64,000 nt of DNA from Nocardia caishijiensis NBRC 108228 (GTDB lineage Bacteria > Actinomycetota > Actinomycetes > Mycobacteriales > Mycobacteriaceae). Positions 38,868-48,548 of this stretch are shown one piece after another. Position 1 is the stretch's first letter, and each line of letters begins with the position of its first letter. The notes below the pieces were generated by a model. It did not search any database. It was given only the letters and a program-made list of their open reading frames with translations, and was not told the DNA's origin. The stretch covers positions 24,518 through 88,517 of the forward strand of contig NZ_BDBE01000001.1 in assembly GCF_001612825.1 (NCBI RefSeq). Reading direction: 5' to 3'. The translations under genes were made by a program, and so were the position numbers.

Positions 38868-41800
38868 ATGAGAGGTGGACTGAGCACGATGCTCGAGCCA
38901 CGCACCGAGGACCCGGCGAACCGGCGGCGCGACCCGCTGCTGCGCGCCGATCTGGCCGCGCCGCCGCGCACCCTGGTCGACATTCTCACCAGCACCGCCC
39001 TGACCCATCCCGACGCGCCGGCGATCGACGACGGCACGACCGTGCTCAGCTACCTGGAGCTGATCGCCGCGATCGAGGCAAGGATGACCGAGCTCACCGA
39101 CGCCGGGGTCCGCCCGGGCGACCGGGTAGGCGTGCGGATGCCCTCGGGCAGCGCGGCGCTGTACGTCACCATCCTCGCGGTGCTCTACTGCGGCGCCGCG
39201 TACGTGCCCGTCGACGCCGACGACCCGGAGGAACGCGCCCGGCTCGTCTTCGGGGAGGCGCGGGTGAGCGCGATCGCGACCGGCGCGGGCATCGAATCCG
39301 ACACCGCCGTCGCGGGCCGCGCCGGTCACAGCGATCCGAACACGCTGCCGACGCCCGCCGACGACGCCTGGATCATCTTCACCTCGGGTTCCACCGGCAC
39401 CCCGAAAGGCGTTGCGGTGACCCATCGCAACGCCGCCGCGTTCGTCGACGCCGAGGCCCGCCTGTTCCTGCGCGACGCCCCGATCGGTCCCGGCGACCGC
39501 GTGCTGGCGGGCCTGTCGGTGGCGTTCGACGCCTCGTGTGAGGAGATGTGGCTGGCCTGGCGCAACGGCGCCTGCCTGGCGCCTGCCCCGCGCGACCTGG
39601 TGCGCACCGGCGCCGACCTGGGGCCGTGGCTGATGCGCCGCGAGATCAGCGTCGTGTCCACCGTGCCGACGCTGGCCGCGACCTGGCCGTCGGATGCCCT
39701 GGAATCGGTGCGGCTGTTGATCTTCGGCGGCGAGGCCGTGCCACCGGAACTGGCCGAACGACTGGCGGGCGCCGACCGCGAGGTGTGGAACACCTACGGT
39801 CCAACCGAGGCGACCGTCGTCGCGTGCGCGGCCCTGCTCACCGGGGCGATGCCCGTGCGTATCGGTCTGCCGCTGGACGGCTGGGACCTCACCGTCGTCG
39901 ACCAGCGGGGCAACCCGGTACCACCCGGCGAGACAGGCGAACTCGTGATCGGCGGCGTCGGCCTGGCCCGCTATCTCGACCCGGCCAAGGACGCCGAGAA
40001 GTACGCGCCGCTGCCGTCGCTCGGCTGGGAACGCGCGTATCGCAGTGGCGATCTCGTGCGCAACGATCCCGAAGGCCTGATCTTCCTCGGTCGCGCCGAC
40101 GATCAGATCAAGATCGGCGGCCGCCGCATCGAACTCGGCGAGATCGACAACGCGCTGCAGCACCTGCCCGGCGTGAGCGGTGCCGCCGCCGCGATCCGGA
40201 CGACCAAGGCGGGCAACAAGATCCTCGTCGGCTACCTCACCGGCGCGGGCCCCGACTTCGATGCCAAGCAGGCGAGAAAGATCCTGGCCGAACAGCTTCC
40301 GGCGCCGCTCGTTCCGCGCCTGGCGGTGGTCGCCGACCTGCCGACCCGCACCTCCGGCAAGGTCGACCGCGACGCCCTGCCCTGGCCGCTGCCGAGCACC
40401 GACGACGCCGCCGAGCACGGACTGAGCGGCACCGCCGCCTGGGTCGCTGGGCTGTGGGACGCCATCCTCGGCGCCGAGGTCACCGATCTGGACACCGACT
40501 TCTTCGATGTGGGTGGTGGTTCGCTGTCGGCCGCGCAGCTGGTCGGCGCGCTGCGGGAACGGTATCCGCAGGTCACCGTTGCCGATCTCTACGAGCATCC
40601 GCGCCTCGGTTCGCTGGTGCGGTTCCTCGACGGCAGCGCCCCTGTCGCCGCCGTCGACGCGCGGGTGGTTGAACCCACTCCCCTGCGTGCCCAGCTCACC
40701 CAAGTACTCGCCACCATCCCGCTCACCACGCTCACCGGCTTGCAGTGGGTCACCTGGCTGGCGGTGGTGTCGGCGATCGCCGGTTGGTCCGGTTCGCTGC
40801 CGTGGTTGCCCCGGTTGTCGTGGTGGTGGATCGCGCTGGCGTTCGTGCTGTTCATCTCGCCGATCGGCCGGATGACGCTGTGCGTCGCGGGCGCCCGCGT
40901 GCTGCTCGCCGGGCTGCGGCCCGGCACCTACCCGCGTGGTTCGTTGGTGCATCTTCGCCTGTGGGCGGCCGTGCGCCTCTCCGAAGCCAGTGGCGCCGAA
41001 AGCCTTTCGGGCGCACCGCTGATGGTGCCGTTCGCGCGGGCGCTCGGCGCGAAGATCGGCAAGGGCGTCGACCTGCACACCCTGCCCCCGGTCACCGGCA
41101 TGCTCGAACTCGGTGACGGCGCGAGCGTGGAACCCGAGGTCGACCTGTCCGGCTACTGGGTCGACGGCGACCGCGTGCACATCGGCGGCATCACCATCGG
41201 TGAGGGCGCGGTGATCGGGGCACGATCGATCCTGCTGCCCGGCACCAAGATCGGTAAACGCGCCGAGATCGCGCCCGGTTCGGCCGTGTCCGGCAAGGTC
41301 AAGGGCGAACAGGAATGGGCGGGTTCACCGGCGGCGAAAACCGGTAAGGCGCCGCGTCGCTGGCCCGACCACTCCCCCGATCGCGCCAGGCACTGGCTGG
41401 TCGTCTTCGGCCTCTCGTCCATGGCCCTGGCCGCGATGCCGGTACTCGGACTGGCCGTCGGCGGCACGTTCATCGCCTGGTGGGTGCGCGAGGAGACGAC
41501 CATCGGCGCCGCCGCCCTGCGCGGTTTCGTCATCCTGCCGGTGGCCACCCTGCTCAGCCTCGGCGTGTACGCGGTGGCGACGGTGCTCGCGGTCCGCCTG
41601 CTCGGCATCGGCCTGCGCGAGGGCTACCACCCGGTGCGCAGCCGCACGGGCTGGCAGGTGTGGGCTACCGAGCGACTGCTCGATTCGGCACGCACCTTCC
41701 TGTTCCCGCTGTATGCCAGCCTGCTCACCCCGATCTGGTTGCGGCTGCTCGGCGCGCGGGTCGGCAAGAACGTGGAGGCCTCGACGGTGTTGCTGCTGCC

Positions 41801-42773
41801 CAAGTTCACCGTGGTCGCCGATGGCGCGTTCCTGGCCGACGACACCATGATCGGCAGCTACGAACTCGGCGGTGGCTGGCTGCGCATCGGCGAGGCCAAG
41901 GTCGGCAAGCGCGCCTTCCTCGGCAATTCCGGGATGACCGCACCCGGGCGCCGGGTGCCCAAGAACGGGCTGGTCGCCGTGCTGTCGGCGGCGCCGAGCA
42001 AGGCGAAGGCCGGGTCGTCGTGGCTGGGCAGCCCGCCGGTGCGGTTGCGTCGCGCGACCGAATCCGCCGACACCTCACGCACTTTCGACCCGCCGCTGCG
42101 GTTGAAGCTGGCGCGCGCGTTCGTGGAGACGTGCCGATTGATCCCGGTGATGGTGACCTTCGCCATCGGCCTCGGCGTGCTGTTCACGCTGGCTCTGATC
42201 GCCCAGCACAGCGACTATCTGGTGGCCGCGTCGCTGTCCGGGTTGGTGCTGATGGGCGCGGGCGCGGTGGCCGGGGCGACAGCCGTGGCCGCGAAATGGC
42301 TGCTGATCGGGCGCATCCGGGCCGTGGAGCATCCGCTGTGGAGCTCGTTCGTGTGGCGCAACGAAGTGTCGGACGCCTTCGTCGAGACCGTCGCGGCGCC
42401 GTGGTTCGCGCGGGCCGCGACGGGTACCCCGGTGATGAATCTGTGGTTGCGCGGACTCGGTGCCAAGATCGGCCGGGGGGTATGGTGCGAATCCTATTGG
42501 CTTCCGGAGGCAGACCTGGTGACACTCGGCGACGGCGCGACCGTGGAACGCGGCTGTGTGGTGCAGACCCACCTGTTCCACGACCGCATCATGTCCATGG
42601 ACACGGTGACACTCGACGCCGGTGCCACCCTCGGCCCGCACTGCGTCGCGCTGCCCGCCGCCCACATCGGCGCGGGCGCGACCATCGGACCGGCCTCACT
42701 CGTCATGCGCGGTGACGTGGTTCCGCCGTCGACCCGCTGGTGGGGCAACCCCATCGCGCCCTGGGCGAGTTGA
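38868..42773 (+). CDS. Pls/PosA-type single-module NRPS (poly-amino-acid synthase-like)
   Basis: 1301 residues, the length of epsilon-poly-lysine synthase. An adenylation domain (about 35-520) has FTSGSTGTPKG, the FDAS segment with the Asp that binds the alpha-amino group, and YRSGDLVRND. A carrier domain follows with DVGGGSLSAAQL (Ser about 552). The rest is membrane: several helices alternate with three tandem acetyltransferase-like domains bearing left-handed-helix repeats (IGEGAVIGARS; LDAGATLGPHC). No condensation or thioesterase domain exists. By analogy it activates one amino acid and polymerises or couples it at the membrane; the product is unknown. Start ATG 38868 or 38889. Stop overlaps the next ATG. 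Confidence 0.93.
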   Translation: MRGGLSTMLEPRTEDPANRRRDPLLRADLAAPPRTLVDILTSTALTHPDAPAIDDGTTVLSYLELIAAIEARMTELTDAGVRPGDRVGVRMPSGSAALYVTILAVLYCGAAYVPVDADDPEERARLVFGEARVSAIATGAGIESDTAVAGRAGHSDPNTLPTPADDAWIIFTSGSTGTPKGVAVTHRNAAAFVDAEARLFLRDAPIGPGDRVLAGLSVAFDASCEEMWLAWRNGACLAPAPRDLVRTGADLGPWLMRREISVVSTVPTLAATWPSDALESVRLLIFGGEAVPPELAERLAGADREVWNTYGPTEATVVACAALLTGAMPVRIGLPLDGWDLTVVDQRGNPVPPGETGELVIGGVGLARYLDPAKDAEKYAPLPSLGWERAYRSGDLVRNDPEGLIFLGRADDQIKIGGRRIELGEIDNALQHLPGVSGAAAAIRTTKAGNKILVGYLTGAGPDFDAKQARKILAEQLPAPLVPRLAVVADLPTRTSGKVDRDALPWPLPSTDDAAEHGLSGTAAWVAGLWDAILGAEVTDLDTDFFDVGGGSLSAAQLVGALRERYPQVTVADLYEHPRLGSLVRFLDGSAPVAAVDARVVEPTPLRAQLTQVLATIPLTTLTGLQWVTWLAVVSAIAGWSGSLPWLPRLSWWWIALAFVLFISPIGRMTLCVAGARVLLAGLRPGTYPRGSLVHLRLWAAVRLSEASGAESLSGAPLMVPFARALGAKIGKGVDLHTLPPVTGMLELGDGASVEPEVDLSGYWVDGDRVHIGGITIGEGAVIGARSILLPGTKIGKRAEIAPGSAVSGKVKGEQEWAGSPAAKTGKAPRRWPDHSPDRARHWLVVFGLSSMALAAMPVLGLAVGGTFIAWWVREETTIGAAALRGFVILPVATLLSLGVYAVATVLAVRLLGIGLREGYHPVRSRTGWQVWATERLLDSARTFLFPLYASLLTPIWLRLLGARVGKNVEASTVLLLPKFTVVADGAFLADDTMIGSYELGGGWLRIGEAKVGKRAFLGNSGMTAPGRRVPKNGLVAVLSAAPSKAKAGSSWLGSPPVRLRRATESADTSRTFDPPLRLKLARAFVETCRLIPVMVTFAIGLGVLFTLALIAQHSDYLVAASLSGLVLMGAGAVAGATAVAAKWLLIGRIRAVEHPLWSSFVWRNEVSDAFVETVAAPWFARAATGTPVMNLWLRGLGAKIGRGVWCESYWLPEADLVTLGDGATVERGCVVQTHLFHDRIMSMDTVTLDAGATLGPHCVALPAAHIGAGATIGPASLVMRGDVVPPSTRWWGNPIAPWAS

Positions 42774-44104
42774 TGCGCTCGTTCTACGAGGACCCGATCG
42801 ACGTCTACCTCCCGCAGAACGGCAACCGCGGCTACCGGGTGTCGCGTTACGAGCTGGAACTGAGCTACAAACCGGCCAGCAACCGGCTGGCCGGGCGGGC
42901 GGTGATCATCGCGGTCACCACCGAGGTCCGGTCGTCGTTCACCCTCGACCTCTCGCCCGCGCTCGGGGTGTCGAAGGTGTTCGTCAACGGGTCCAAGTCG
43001 GTGAAGTTCAGTCATCAGCGCGGCAAGCTGTCGCTCACTCCGCAGCAGAAGATCCCGGCGGGCGGTGTGCTCGAGATCACCGTCAACTACGCGGGCACGC
43101 CGAAGCCGGTGCGCGGGCCGTGGGGCGAGGTGGGCTGGGAGGAACTCACCGAGGGCTCGCTCGTGGCCAGCCAGCCCAACGGCGCGGCGTCGTGGTTCCC
43201 CTGCGACGACCACCCGAGTTCCAAAGCGTCCTACCGCATCTCGATCACCACCGACAGCCCGTACTACGCGCTGGCCAACGGCACCCTGATGCGTAAACAG
43301 GCCAAGGCCAGCCAGACCACCTGGGTGTACGAGGCGCCCGAACCGATGGCCACCTACCTGGCGACCATCCAGATCGGCAACTACCGCAAGTACCGCGTCG
43401 GCAGTCCCGGCGAGCCGGTGCCGATGCAGGCCGTCGTCCCGCCGAGGCTGCGCGCGAACTTCGAACACGATTTCGCGCGTCAGCCGCAGATGATGGCGTT
43501 GTTCACCGAGAAGTTCGGGCCGTACCCGTTCGAGAACTACAGCGTGGTCGTCACCGACGACGACCTCGACATCCCGATCGAGGCACAGGGCATCTCCATC
43601 TTCGGCGCCAACCACTGCGACGGCAGGCGCGGCGCCGAACGACTCGTCGCCCACGAACTGGCACACCAGTGGTTCGGCAACAGCCTGACCCTGCGGCAGT
43701 GGCGTGACATCTGGCTGCACGAAGGCTTCGCCTGCTACGCCGAATGGCTCTGGTCGGAGGCCTCCGGCGGACCGAGCGCCGACGCGCTGGCCCGCACCGC
43801 GCACGCGAACCTGGCCCGGCTACCGCAGGACATCATCGTCGGCGATCCAGGTCCGGCGGACATGTTCGACGATCGCGTCTACAAGCGCGGCGCACTGACG
43901 TTGCACGCGCTGCGCCTGGAACTGCGCGACCACCTGTTCTTCCAGCTCATCCGGGAATGGACCGCGCGCTACCGGCATTCGTCGGTGACCACCGAGGAGT
44001 TCGTCGACCTCGCCGGTCACTACAGCGTGACGCCGCTGCGCGGACTGTTCGCGATCTGGCTCGGCACCAAGCCGTTGCCGCAGCTGCCTCAGAACACCAA
44101 GTAG
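42773..44104 (+). CDS. M1-family zinc aminopeptidase, short form
   Basis: 443 residues. The zinc site HELAHQWFGNS with the third ligand in WLHEGFACYAEW is complete. The substrate motif usually written GAMEN is IEAQG here, keeping a Glu. The ERAP-type C-terminal helical domain of full-length M1 enzymes is absent. No signal peptide. Its ATG overlaps the Pls-type NRPS stop (TGATG), so the two are translationally coupled. In poly-lysine producers an M1-type aminopeptidase degrades the polymer, which suggests this enzyme trims the product of the upstream synthase. Confidence 0.92.
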   Translation: MRSFYEDPIDVYLPQNGNRGYRVSRYELELSYKPASNRLAGRAVIIAVTTEVRSSFTLDLSPALGVSKVFVNGSKSVKFSHQRGKLSLTPQQKIPAGGVLEITVNYAGTPKPVRGPWGEVGWEELTEGSLVASQPNGAASWFPCDDHPSSKASYRISITTDSPYYALANGTLMRKQAKASQTTWVYEAPEPMATYLATIQIGNYRKYRVGSPGEPVPMQAVVPPRLRANFEHDFARQPQMMALFTEKFGPYPFENYSVVVTDDDLDIPIEAQGISIFGANHCDGRRGAERLVAHELAHQWFGNSLTLRQWRDIWLHEGFACYAEWLWSEASGGPSADALARTAHANLARLPQDIIVGDPGPADMFDDRVYKRGALTLHALRLELRDHLFFQLIREWTARYRHSSVTTEEFVDLAGHYSVTPLRGLFAIWLGTKPLPQLPQNTK

Positions 44105-44274
44105 CGCTGGGCCAGTTCCTCGACGAGCGGGTCGTCGGCGGGCACCATCTCGAGTGCCTCCAAATCGTCGGCGACCGCGATGTGGTGGTTGTCGTCCTGT
44201 TCGGGGTCCGGCCCGTCCTCGGCCAGTTGACGCTGCAACTTCTGCCGGACCCGGTCCTTCAGTGAATCGCGCAT
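44089..44274 (-). CDS. Small acidic conserved-looking protein
   Basis: 61 residues beginning MRDSLKDRVRQKLQRQLAED and ending EELAQRYLVF. The N-terminal third is a basic amphipathic helix; the rest is strongly acidic with no membrane segment. I do not recognise a family. Codon use (G/C at third positions) and the clear ATG in a gap support a real gene. It overlaps the 3' end of the peptidase gene by 16 bp on the opposite strand and follows the DUF2752 gene by 38 bp. Confidence 0.65.
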   Translation of the reverse strand: MRDSLKDRVRQKLQRQLAEDGPDPEQDDNHHIAVADDLEALEMVPADDPLVEELAQRYLVF

Positions 44275-44312
44275 GGTTCCAGGTTGCCCGTCGACCGGCG
44301 CGCACGCCAGCA

Positions 44313-44762
44313 TCAGACGGGGGTGAGCCAGGTTCCCCACGGGGTGTTGCGCAGCACCGAATACCCGATGAGCAGGGCGAAGAACGTCCACACCGTCACC
44401 GGGCTCAAGCCCGGTAACCGCCAGCGTTGCCCGCGCCGGGCGCGCCCGAACCAGTCGATCACGAAGACCGCGAAGGCGAGGACCAGCGGCAGCACGAGCA
44501 GGTTGCTGTGCAGGGAATCGATGATGCGACCGTCGGTGAGGTTGTGCATCGCGCGCATGCCGCCACAGCCGGGGCAGTACACGTCGAACAGCGCGTAGAC
44601 CGGGCACAGGCCGTAGGAACCCTCGACGTGCGGGTCGCGGAAATGCAACAGTGCCAGCGTGCCGACGCCGATACCCGCGGCGATCAGCGGCGGCGTGAAC
44701 CGTCGCCAGGCCGGGGTGTTGGCTGGGCCGGAAACCCCGGTCACGACGTGCGCGTTGTCCAC
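44313..44762 (-). CDS. DUF2752 membrane protein
   Basis: 149 residues of the DUF2752 family. The signature is CPVYALFDVYCPGCGGMRAMHNL (the CPxCGxxRA motif), flanked by membrane helices at about 27-44, 88-108 and 124-142. Function unknown. GTG 44762 lies just after TTACCGTAAGAGG, which could serve as a -10 region, so it may be leaderless. Divergent from the alpha/beta hydrolase gene. Confidence 0.9.
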   Translation of the reverse strand: MDNAHVVTGVSGPANTPAWRRFTPPLIAAGIGVGTLALLHFRDPHVEGSYGLCPVYALFDVYCPGCGGMRAMHNLTDGRIIDSLHSNLLVLPLVLAFAVFVIDWFGRARRGQRWRLPGLSPVTVWTFFALLIGYSVLRNTPWGTWLTPV

Positions 44763-44952
44763 CCTCTTACGGTAACGGCGCCCGCTCGGGGTTGCCACAA
44801 CGGTTGTAATCGCCCGGCCCCTTCGGACGATGTCACAAGGGAACCGGCTGTCGATGCCCACTACGCAACAAATGGGACACTCTGACCCGCTAACACTAGC
44901 TAGCACGCGAGCTCGCACTGTACGGTGGCCTACGACACAAAGGAGTGCCGAG

Positions 44953-46041
44953 ATGCTTGCGAAGTCGATGATGACGCTCGCGGCAGCGCGTTCCACGGTC
45001 TCGAGTTTCGAGTCCGGCGCACTGACCGCCCAGTTCCGTGCCGGGCTGCGTACCCGCAGTTTCGCCACCGCGAAACTCAATGCCCCCGCCACCCCGCACC
45101 GGGTCGTTCCGGTCACCACCGCCGACGGCGCCCAGCTCAGGGTGCACGTCTACGGCGACGACTCCGCCCCCACGTTGGTGCTCATCCACGGTTGGGCGTG
45201 CAGCATCGAGTACTGGAACCCGCAGATCAGCGCCTTCGCCGACGACTACCGCGTGGTGGCCTACGACCAGCGCGGTCACGGTGAGTCGACCCTCGGTTCC
45301 GTCCTCCCCAGCGAGAACACCCTCGCCGACGACCTCGCCACCGTCCTCGAGGCCACCCTCCGCCCCGGCGAGCAGGCCGTGCTCGCCGGTCACAGCATGG
45401 GCGGCCTGACCATCCAGGCCTGGGCCAAGCACCACCCGCGCCAGGTCACCGAGCGCGCCGCCGCTGTGCTGCTCGCCAACACCGCCAACTCCGACATCCG
45501 CGCCGAAACCGATCTGCTGCCCCTGCTCAACAAGCAGCTCACGGTGGCCACCTACCCCGTCACCATCCTCGGTGCGCCGGTCCGGATGCCGCAGCCCATC
45601 AGCGAGACCGTGCTGTTCACCCCGGTCCCGATCCCCGGCGGCTGGCTCACCGAGCAGGTCTTCCGCTACCGCATCCTCACCCCCGAGGCCACCGCCGACG
45701 AGATCGACTTCGCGATCGGCATCATCCGCTCGTGTCGTCCCCTCGCCCGCGCCAGGCACGCCGCGGCCATGGCCGACATGGACCTCACCGCGGGCACCGC
45801 CAACCTGACCGTCCCGACCACCGTCATCGCCAGCGCCCAGGACCGCCTCCTCCCGCCGCGCATGTCACGCCCTATGGTCGACGTCCTGCGCCGCTCCGGC
45901 CACCTGGCCGACTTCGAACTCCTGCCCCACGGTCACCTCAGCAATATCGAGGACACCGAAGCCTTCGACACCACCCTGCGGCGGATCCTGCGCACCGCCA
46001 TGAATTCTCGGTTCACCCGGGGCAAAACCGCCACGAGCTGA
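44953..46041 (+). CDS. Alpha/beta hydrolase
   Basis: 362 residues. The nucleophile elbow is GHSMGG (about 147), the acid is in ASAQDRLL (about 297) and the His in LPHGHLSN (about 327), a complete triad. HGWACSIEYWN forms the oxyanion segment. The first 45 residues are a helical extension without a signal peptide. AAAGGAGTGCCGAG precedes the ATG. Similar to esterases and epoxide-hydrolase-type enzymes; the substrate is unknown. A terminator follows. Confidence 0.9.
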   Translation: MLAKSMMTLAAARSTVSSFESGALTAQFRAGLRTRSFATAKLNAPATPHRVVPVTTADGAQLRVHVYGDDSAPTLVLIHGWACSIEYWNPQISAFADDYRVVAYDQRGHGESTLGSVLPSENTLADDLATVLEATLRPGEQAVLAGHSMGGLTIQAWAKHHPRQVTERAAAVLLANTANSDIRAETDLLPLLNKQLTVATYPVTILGAPVRMPQPISETVLFTPVPIPGGWLTEQVFRYRILTPEATADEIDFAIGIIRSCRPLARARHAAAMADMDLTAGTANLTVPTTVIASAQDRLLPPRMSRPMVDVLRRSGHLADFELLPHGHLSNIEDTEAFDTTLRRILRTAMNSRFTRGKTATS

Positions 46042-46099
46042 CCCGAGCCAGCCTTCCTGAGCCCGGTCAACGGCGATCGGCTCAGGAGGACCCGCCGCA

Positions 46100-46132
46100 A
46101 AAGGCCCTCGACCACCTCGGTCGAGGGCCTTT
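46100..46132. terminator. Terminator after the alpha/beta hydrolase gene
   Basis: Perfect 13-bp inverted repeat AAAGGCCCTCGAC (46100-46112) / 46120-46132 with a 7-nt loop and flanking A and T residues, so it can act for both convergent genes. Confidence 0.9.
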
Positions 46133-46163
46133 CCGTTCACCCTGGAAGTCGGGAACTACGTCG

Positions 46164-46532
46164 TCACTCGCGATAGGTCAGGACATAGGCATTGGTGGCG
46201 GTCCCGATGCTGTAGGGACCGATGCACGAGGCCGACCCCTGCCCCGTCGGGCTGATCGCCCCACTCCACGACCCCTGATAGGGCCCGATCCCCATGAGCG
46301 GGAACGCGTTCGGAATTCCCGCCAGCCCCCAGCACTCGACGACCAGGCTGTACTCGCGACTCGCGGGCGCCCCCGTGTCATGACAGCTGACCGAGGCACC
46401 GACCAGATCACGGCTGACCACACAATCCTGCGGTCCCGCCTGCGCGACACCGGAACCGACCATCGCCGAGAACCCCATCACCGACGCGGCGGCGACGGTG
46501 AGACGAACTGCTGCGACCACTGATTTCCTCAT
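46164..46532 (-). CDS. Small secreted protein
   Basis: 122 residues. Signal peptide MRKSVVAAVRLTVAAASVMG with likely cleavage after GVAQA. The mature part (about 90 residues) has four cysteines and a Gly/Ser-rich, beta-looking sequence. No family recognised. AGGGAGATTCCGA precedes the ATG, and a TATATAAC promoter element lies about 20 bp further up. The in-frame sequence upstream of this Met is a shadow of the neighbouring hydrolase. Confidence 0.85.
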   Translation of the reverse strand: MRKSVVAAVRLTVAAASVMGFSAMVGSGVAQAGPQDCVVSRDLVGASVSCHDTGAPASREYSLVVECWGLAGIPNAFPLMGIGPYQGSWSGAISPTGQGSASCIGPYSIGTATNAYVLTYRE

Positions 46533-46591
46533 TCGGAATCTCCCTAGGCTCGTTATATAGCAGTCGGGCATATCCTTAGCGTTGTTACATA

Positions 46592-47956
46592 TCAGGGCAA
46601 CAGCAGCCCCCAATACAGGGCCCACAGCGTGAAGCCGATGCCGCCGACGACGGCCAGCGCCCACCGGACGCGCGCCCCCTTCCCCGCACCCTCGAGGACG
46701 GCTTCGCGTCGGGCGACGAGGTAGCCGAGCGAGCACACCGCACACACCGCGATCACTTGCAACGCCAGCCAGGGCAGCGTACGACCGAACAGCAACGGCC
46801 CGAACGAGGTCGCCTTGGTCGAAGCCACGTACAGCACCTGAGCGAGCGTGCCGAGGATGCCGATTCCCGCGGTTGTCACCAGCAGGCGTGCGACTCCGGC
46901 TCGCGGCAGCCGATGAGCACGGGCAAACCCGGTGAGCGCGTATCCGAGCAGCGCGAGCACGGTACCGAGGAAGAGGACGAACAGCGCGGTCGTCGATTCC
47001 CACCACGCCTGCGGCGCCAGCGCGGTCACCGAATGTGCCTGCGCGGCGGGTTCATCCGAGTGTTTGTTCGCGGAGCCGGGCAGACCTTTCACCCACTCGC
47101 CCACGAGTTCGAGATACCCGGGCACCAGGTCAGCACCCTTGTCGAAACCGTCCGTGGTCGTGAAGGCACCGTGCTGCGCGTCCCGCAGCGTGCGCAGCGT
47201 GTAGTCGCTTTTACCCACTCGATCGAAGGCGTCGCGGTAACCGCGCAGGCTGTCGCCGGGAGGGGTGAGGCGGTCCTTCTCGCCCCAGATGGCGAGCACT
47301 GGCTGTCCGACTGCCGACAGCACGGGCGCCGGATCGTAGTACGCCTGGGCGAACAACCCTGCGGCCGCGCTCACGCGAATCGCGTTGCGGCCCAATATGT
47401 CGATCATGGAACCGCGAACCCCCGCAGCCCCGAAGCGGGTCTCGTTCGCCCAGGCCTGCTGCGCCGCCGGAGCACCCGCGTTGGCACCGACGACGACCAG
47501 GAAGGCGACCTCCGCCGAACGTGAAGCAGCAAGCGGCGCAACCCATCCGCCTTCGGACAGACCCCACAGACCGACGCGCGCGGGGTCCACCTCGGGTCGC
47601 TCGCGCAGGGCCGCCACGCCCGCGATGGCGTCGTCGGCGAGCAGGGAGTAGTCGCGATGTGCCGGGGTGTAGTCCTCCGTGCGCTTCTCGTACCGCAGCG
47701 CGACGATGCCCTGACGCGCGAAAGCGGCAGCGACCTGGGTGTATTGCGGGCCGCGTCCGTCGCCGGAACCGTGCACGAGGACGACGCCCGGCAGCCCGGT
47801 CGCGCCAACCGGGGCGTGCACGGTACCCGTGGTCGCGGCGCCGTCGGAGCGCGTGAAAGTGATGTCGGTCGTGGTGATCTCGTCGGCACCGGCTGTCGGC
47901 GAGAAGGCGACGAGCGCCGCGATCATGGCGGCGAGCAGGACGATTCGGGTGATCAC
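46592..47956 (-). CDS. Exported alpha/beta hydrolase with membrane tail
   Basis: 454 residues. A signal peptide (MITRIVLLAAMIAALVAF, cleavage near AGADE) leads into a dienelactone hydrolase/acyl-peptidase-like fold: VLVHGSGDGRG, nucleophile GLSEGG (about 134), acid in WGEKDRLTPPG and His in DAQHGAF. From about residue 315 there are four membrane helices to the C-terminus, an unusual addition. So the catalytic domain should face outside, tethered to the membrane. It follows a wHTH regulator gene by 7 bp in one operon, which probably controls it. Confidence 0.88.
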   Translation of the reverse strand: MITRIVLLAAMIAALVAFSPTAGADEITTTDITFTRSDGAATTGTVHAPVGATGLPGVVLVHGSGDGRGPQYTQVAAAFARQGIVALRYEKRTEDYTPAHRDYSLLADDAIAGVAALRERPEVDPARVGLWGLSEGGWVAPLAASRSAEVAFLVVVGANAGAPAAQQAWANETRFGAAGVRGSMIDILGRNAIRVSAAAGLFAQAYYDPAPVLSAVGQPVLAIWGEKDRLTPPGDSLRGYRDAFDRVGKSDYTLRTLRDAQHGAFTTTDGFDKGADLVPGYLELVGEWVKGLPGSANKHSDEPAAQAHSVTALAPQAWWESTTALFVLFLGTVLALLGYALTGFARAHRLPRAGVARLLVTTAGIGILGTLAQVLYVASTKATSFGPLLFGRTLPWLALQVIAVCAVCSLGYLVARREAVLEGAGKGARVRWALAVVGGIGFTLWALYWGLLLP

Positions 47957-47963
47957 GTGGTCC

Positions 47964-48536
47964 CTACTCGTCCATCCCCGGCGCGGGGAACGCGATGAAG
48001 CGGGTCAGCACGCGGCGCGTACCGGGTCGCCCTTCGGTATGCGCGGCCTGAAAGCGTTTGAGCAACGCGAGATACTCCTCGCAGAAGGCGTCCAACTCCT
48101 CGCGAGTCGCATGGATCGCTCCCCGCGAGAACGGCATCACATCACCCCATTCGCCGAGCCTGTCCCGCTCGCCCTGGAACCGCCGGAACGACTCGACATC
48201 CTCGGCGATGTGCTGCGCGACCAGCCCTTCCAGCAGCTCACGCATCTGCGGCGACTGCGACTTGTCCAGCCGGTACCGCAAATCTTTCGGCGGCGACCGC
48301 CACCACCGCTCCTTCCCCTTCGCCAACTCCGGCGCCTCGACGATGAACCCGTGCTCGGCCAACTGCCGCAGGTGGTAACTGGTGGCCCCCGTGTTCTCCC
48401 CCAACACCTCCGCCAACCCGGTAGCCGTAGCAGGCCCCTTCTCCGCCAACACCCGCAAGATCCGCTGCCGCAAAGGATGCGCCAACGCCTTGAGCGTCAC
48501 CGGATCCGCGATCTCCCTGGGTTCCACCTCGTCCAT
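47964..48536 (-). CDS. ArsR-type winged-helix regulator
   Basis: 190 residues with an N-terminal ArsR-like wHTH: LKALAHPLRQRILRVLAEKGPATATGLAEVLGENTGATSYHLRQLAEHGFI. No metal-binding cysteine pattern. The C-terminal half is helical and acidic. It is first in an operon with the exported hydrolase. A perfect inverted repeat lies just upstream of the ATG, fitting autoregulation. Confidence 0.92.
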   Translation of the reverse strand: MDEVEPREIADPVTLKALAHPLRQRILRVLAEKGPATATGLAEVLGENTGATSYHLRQLAEHGFIVEAPELAKGKERWWRSPPKDLRYRLDKSQSPQMRELLEGLVAQHIAEDVESFRRFQGERDRLGEWGDVMPFSRGAIHATREELDAFCEEYLALLKRFQAAHTEGRPGTRRVLTRFIAFPAPGMDE

Positions 48537-48548
48537 TCATCCACACTA

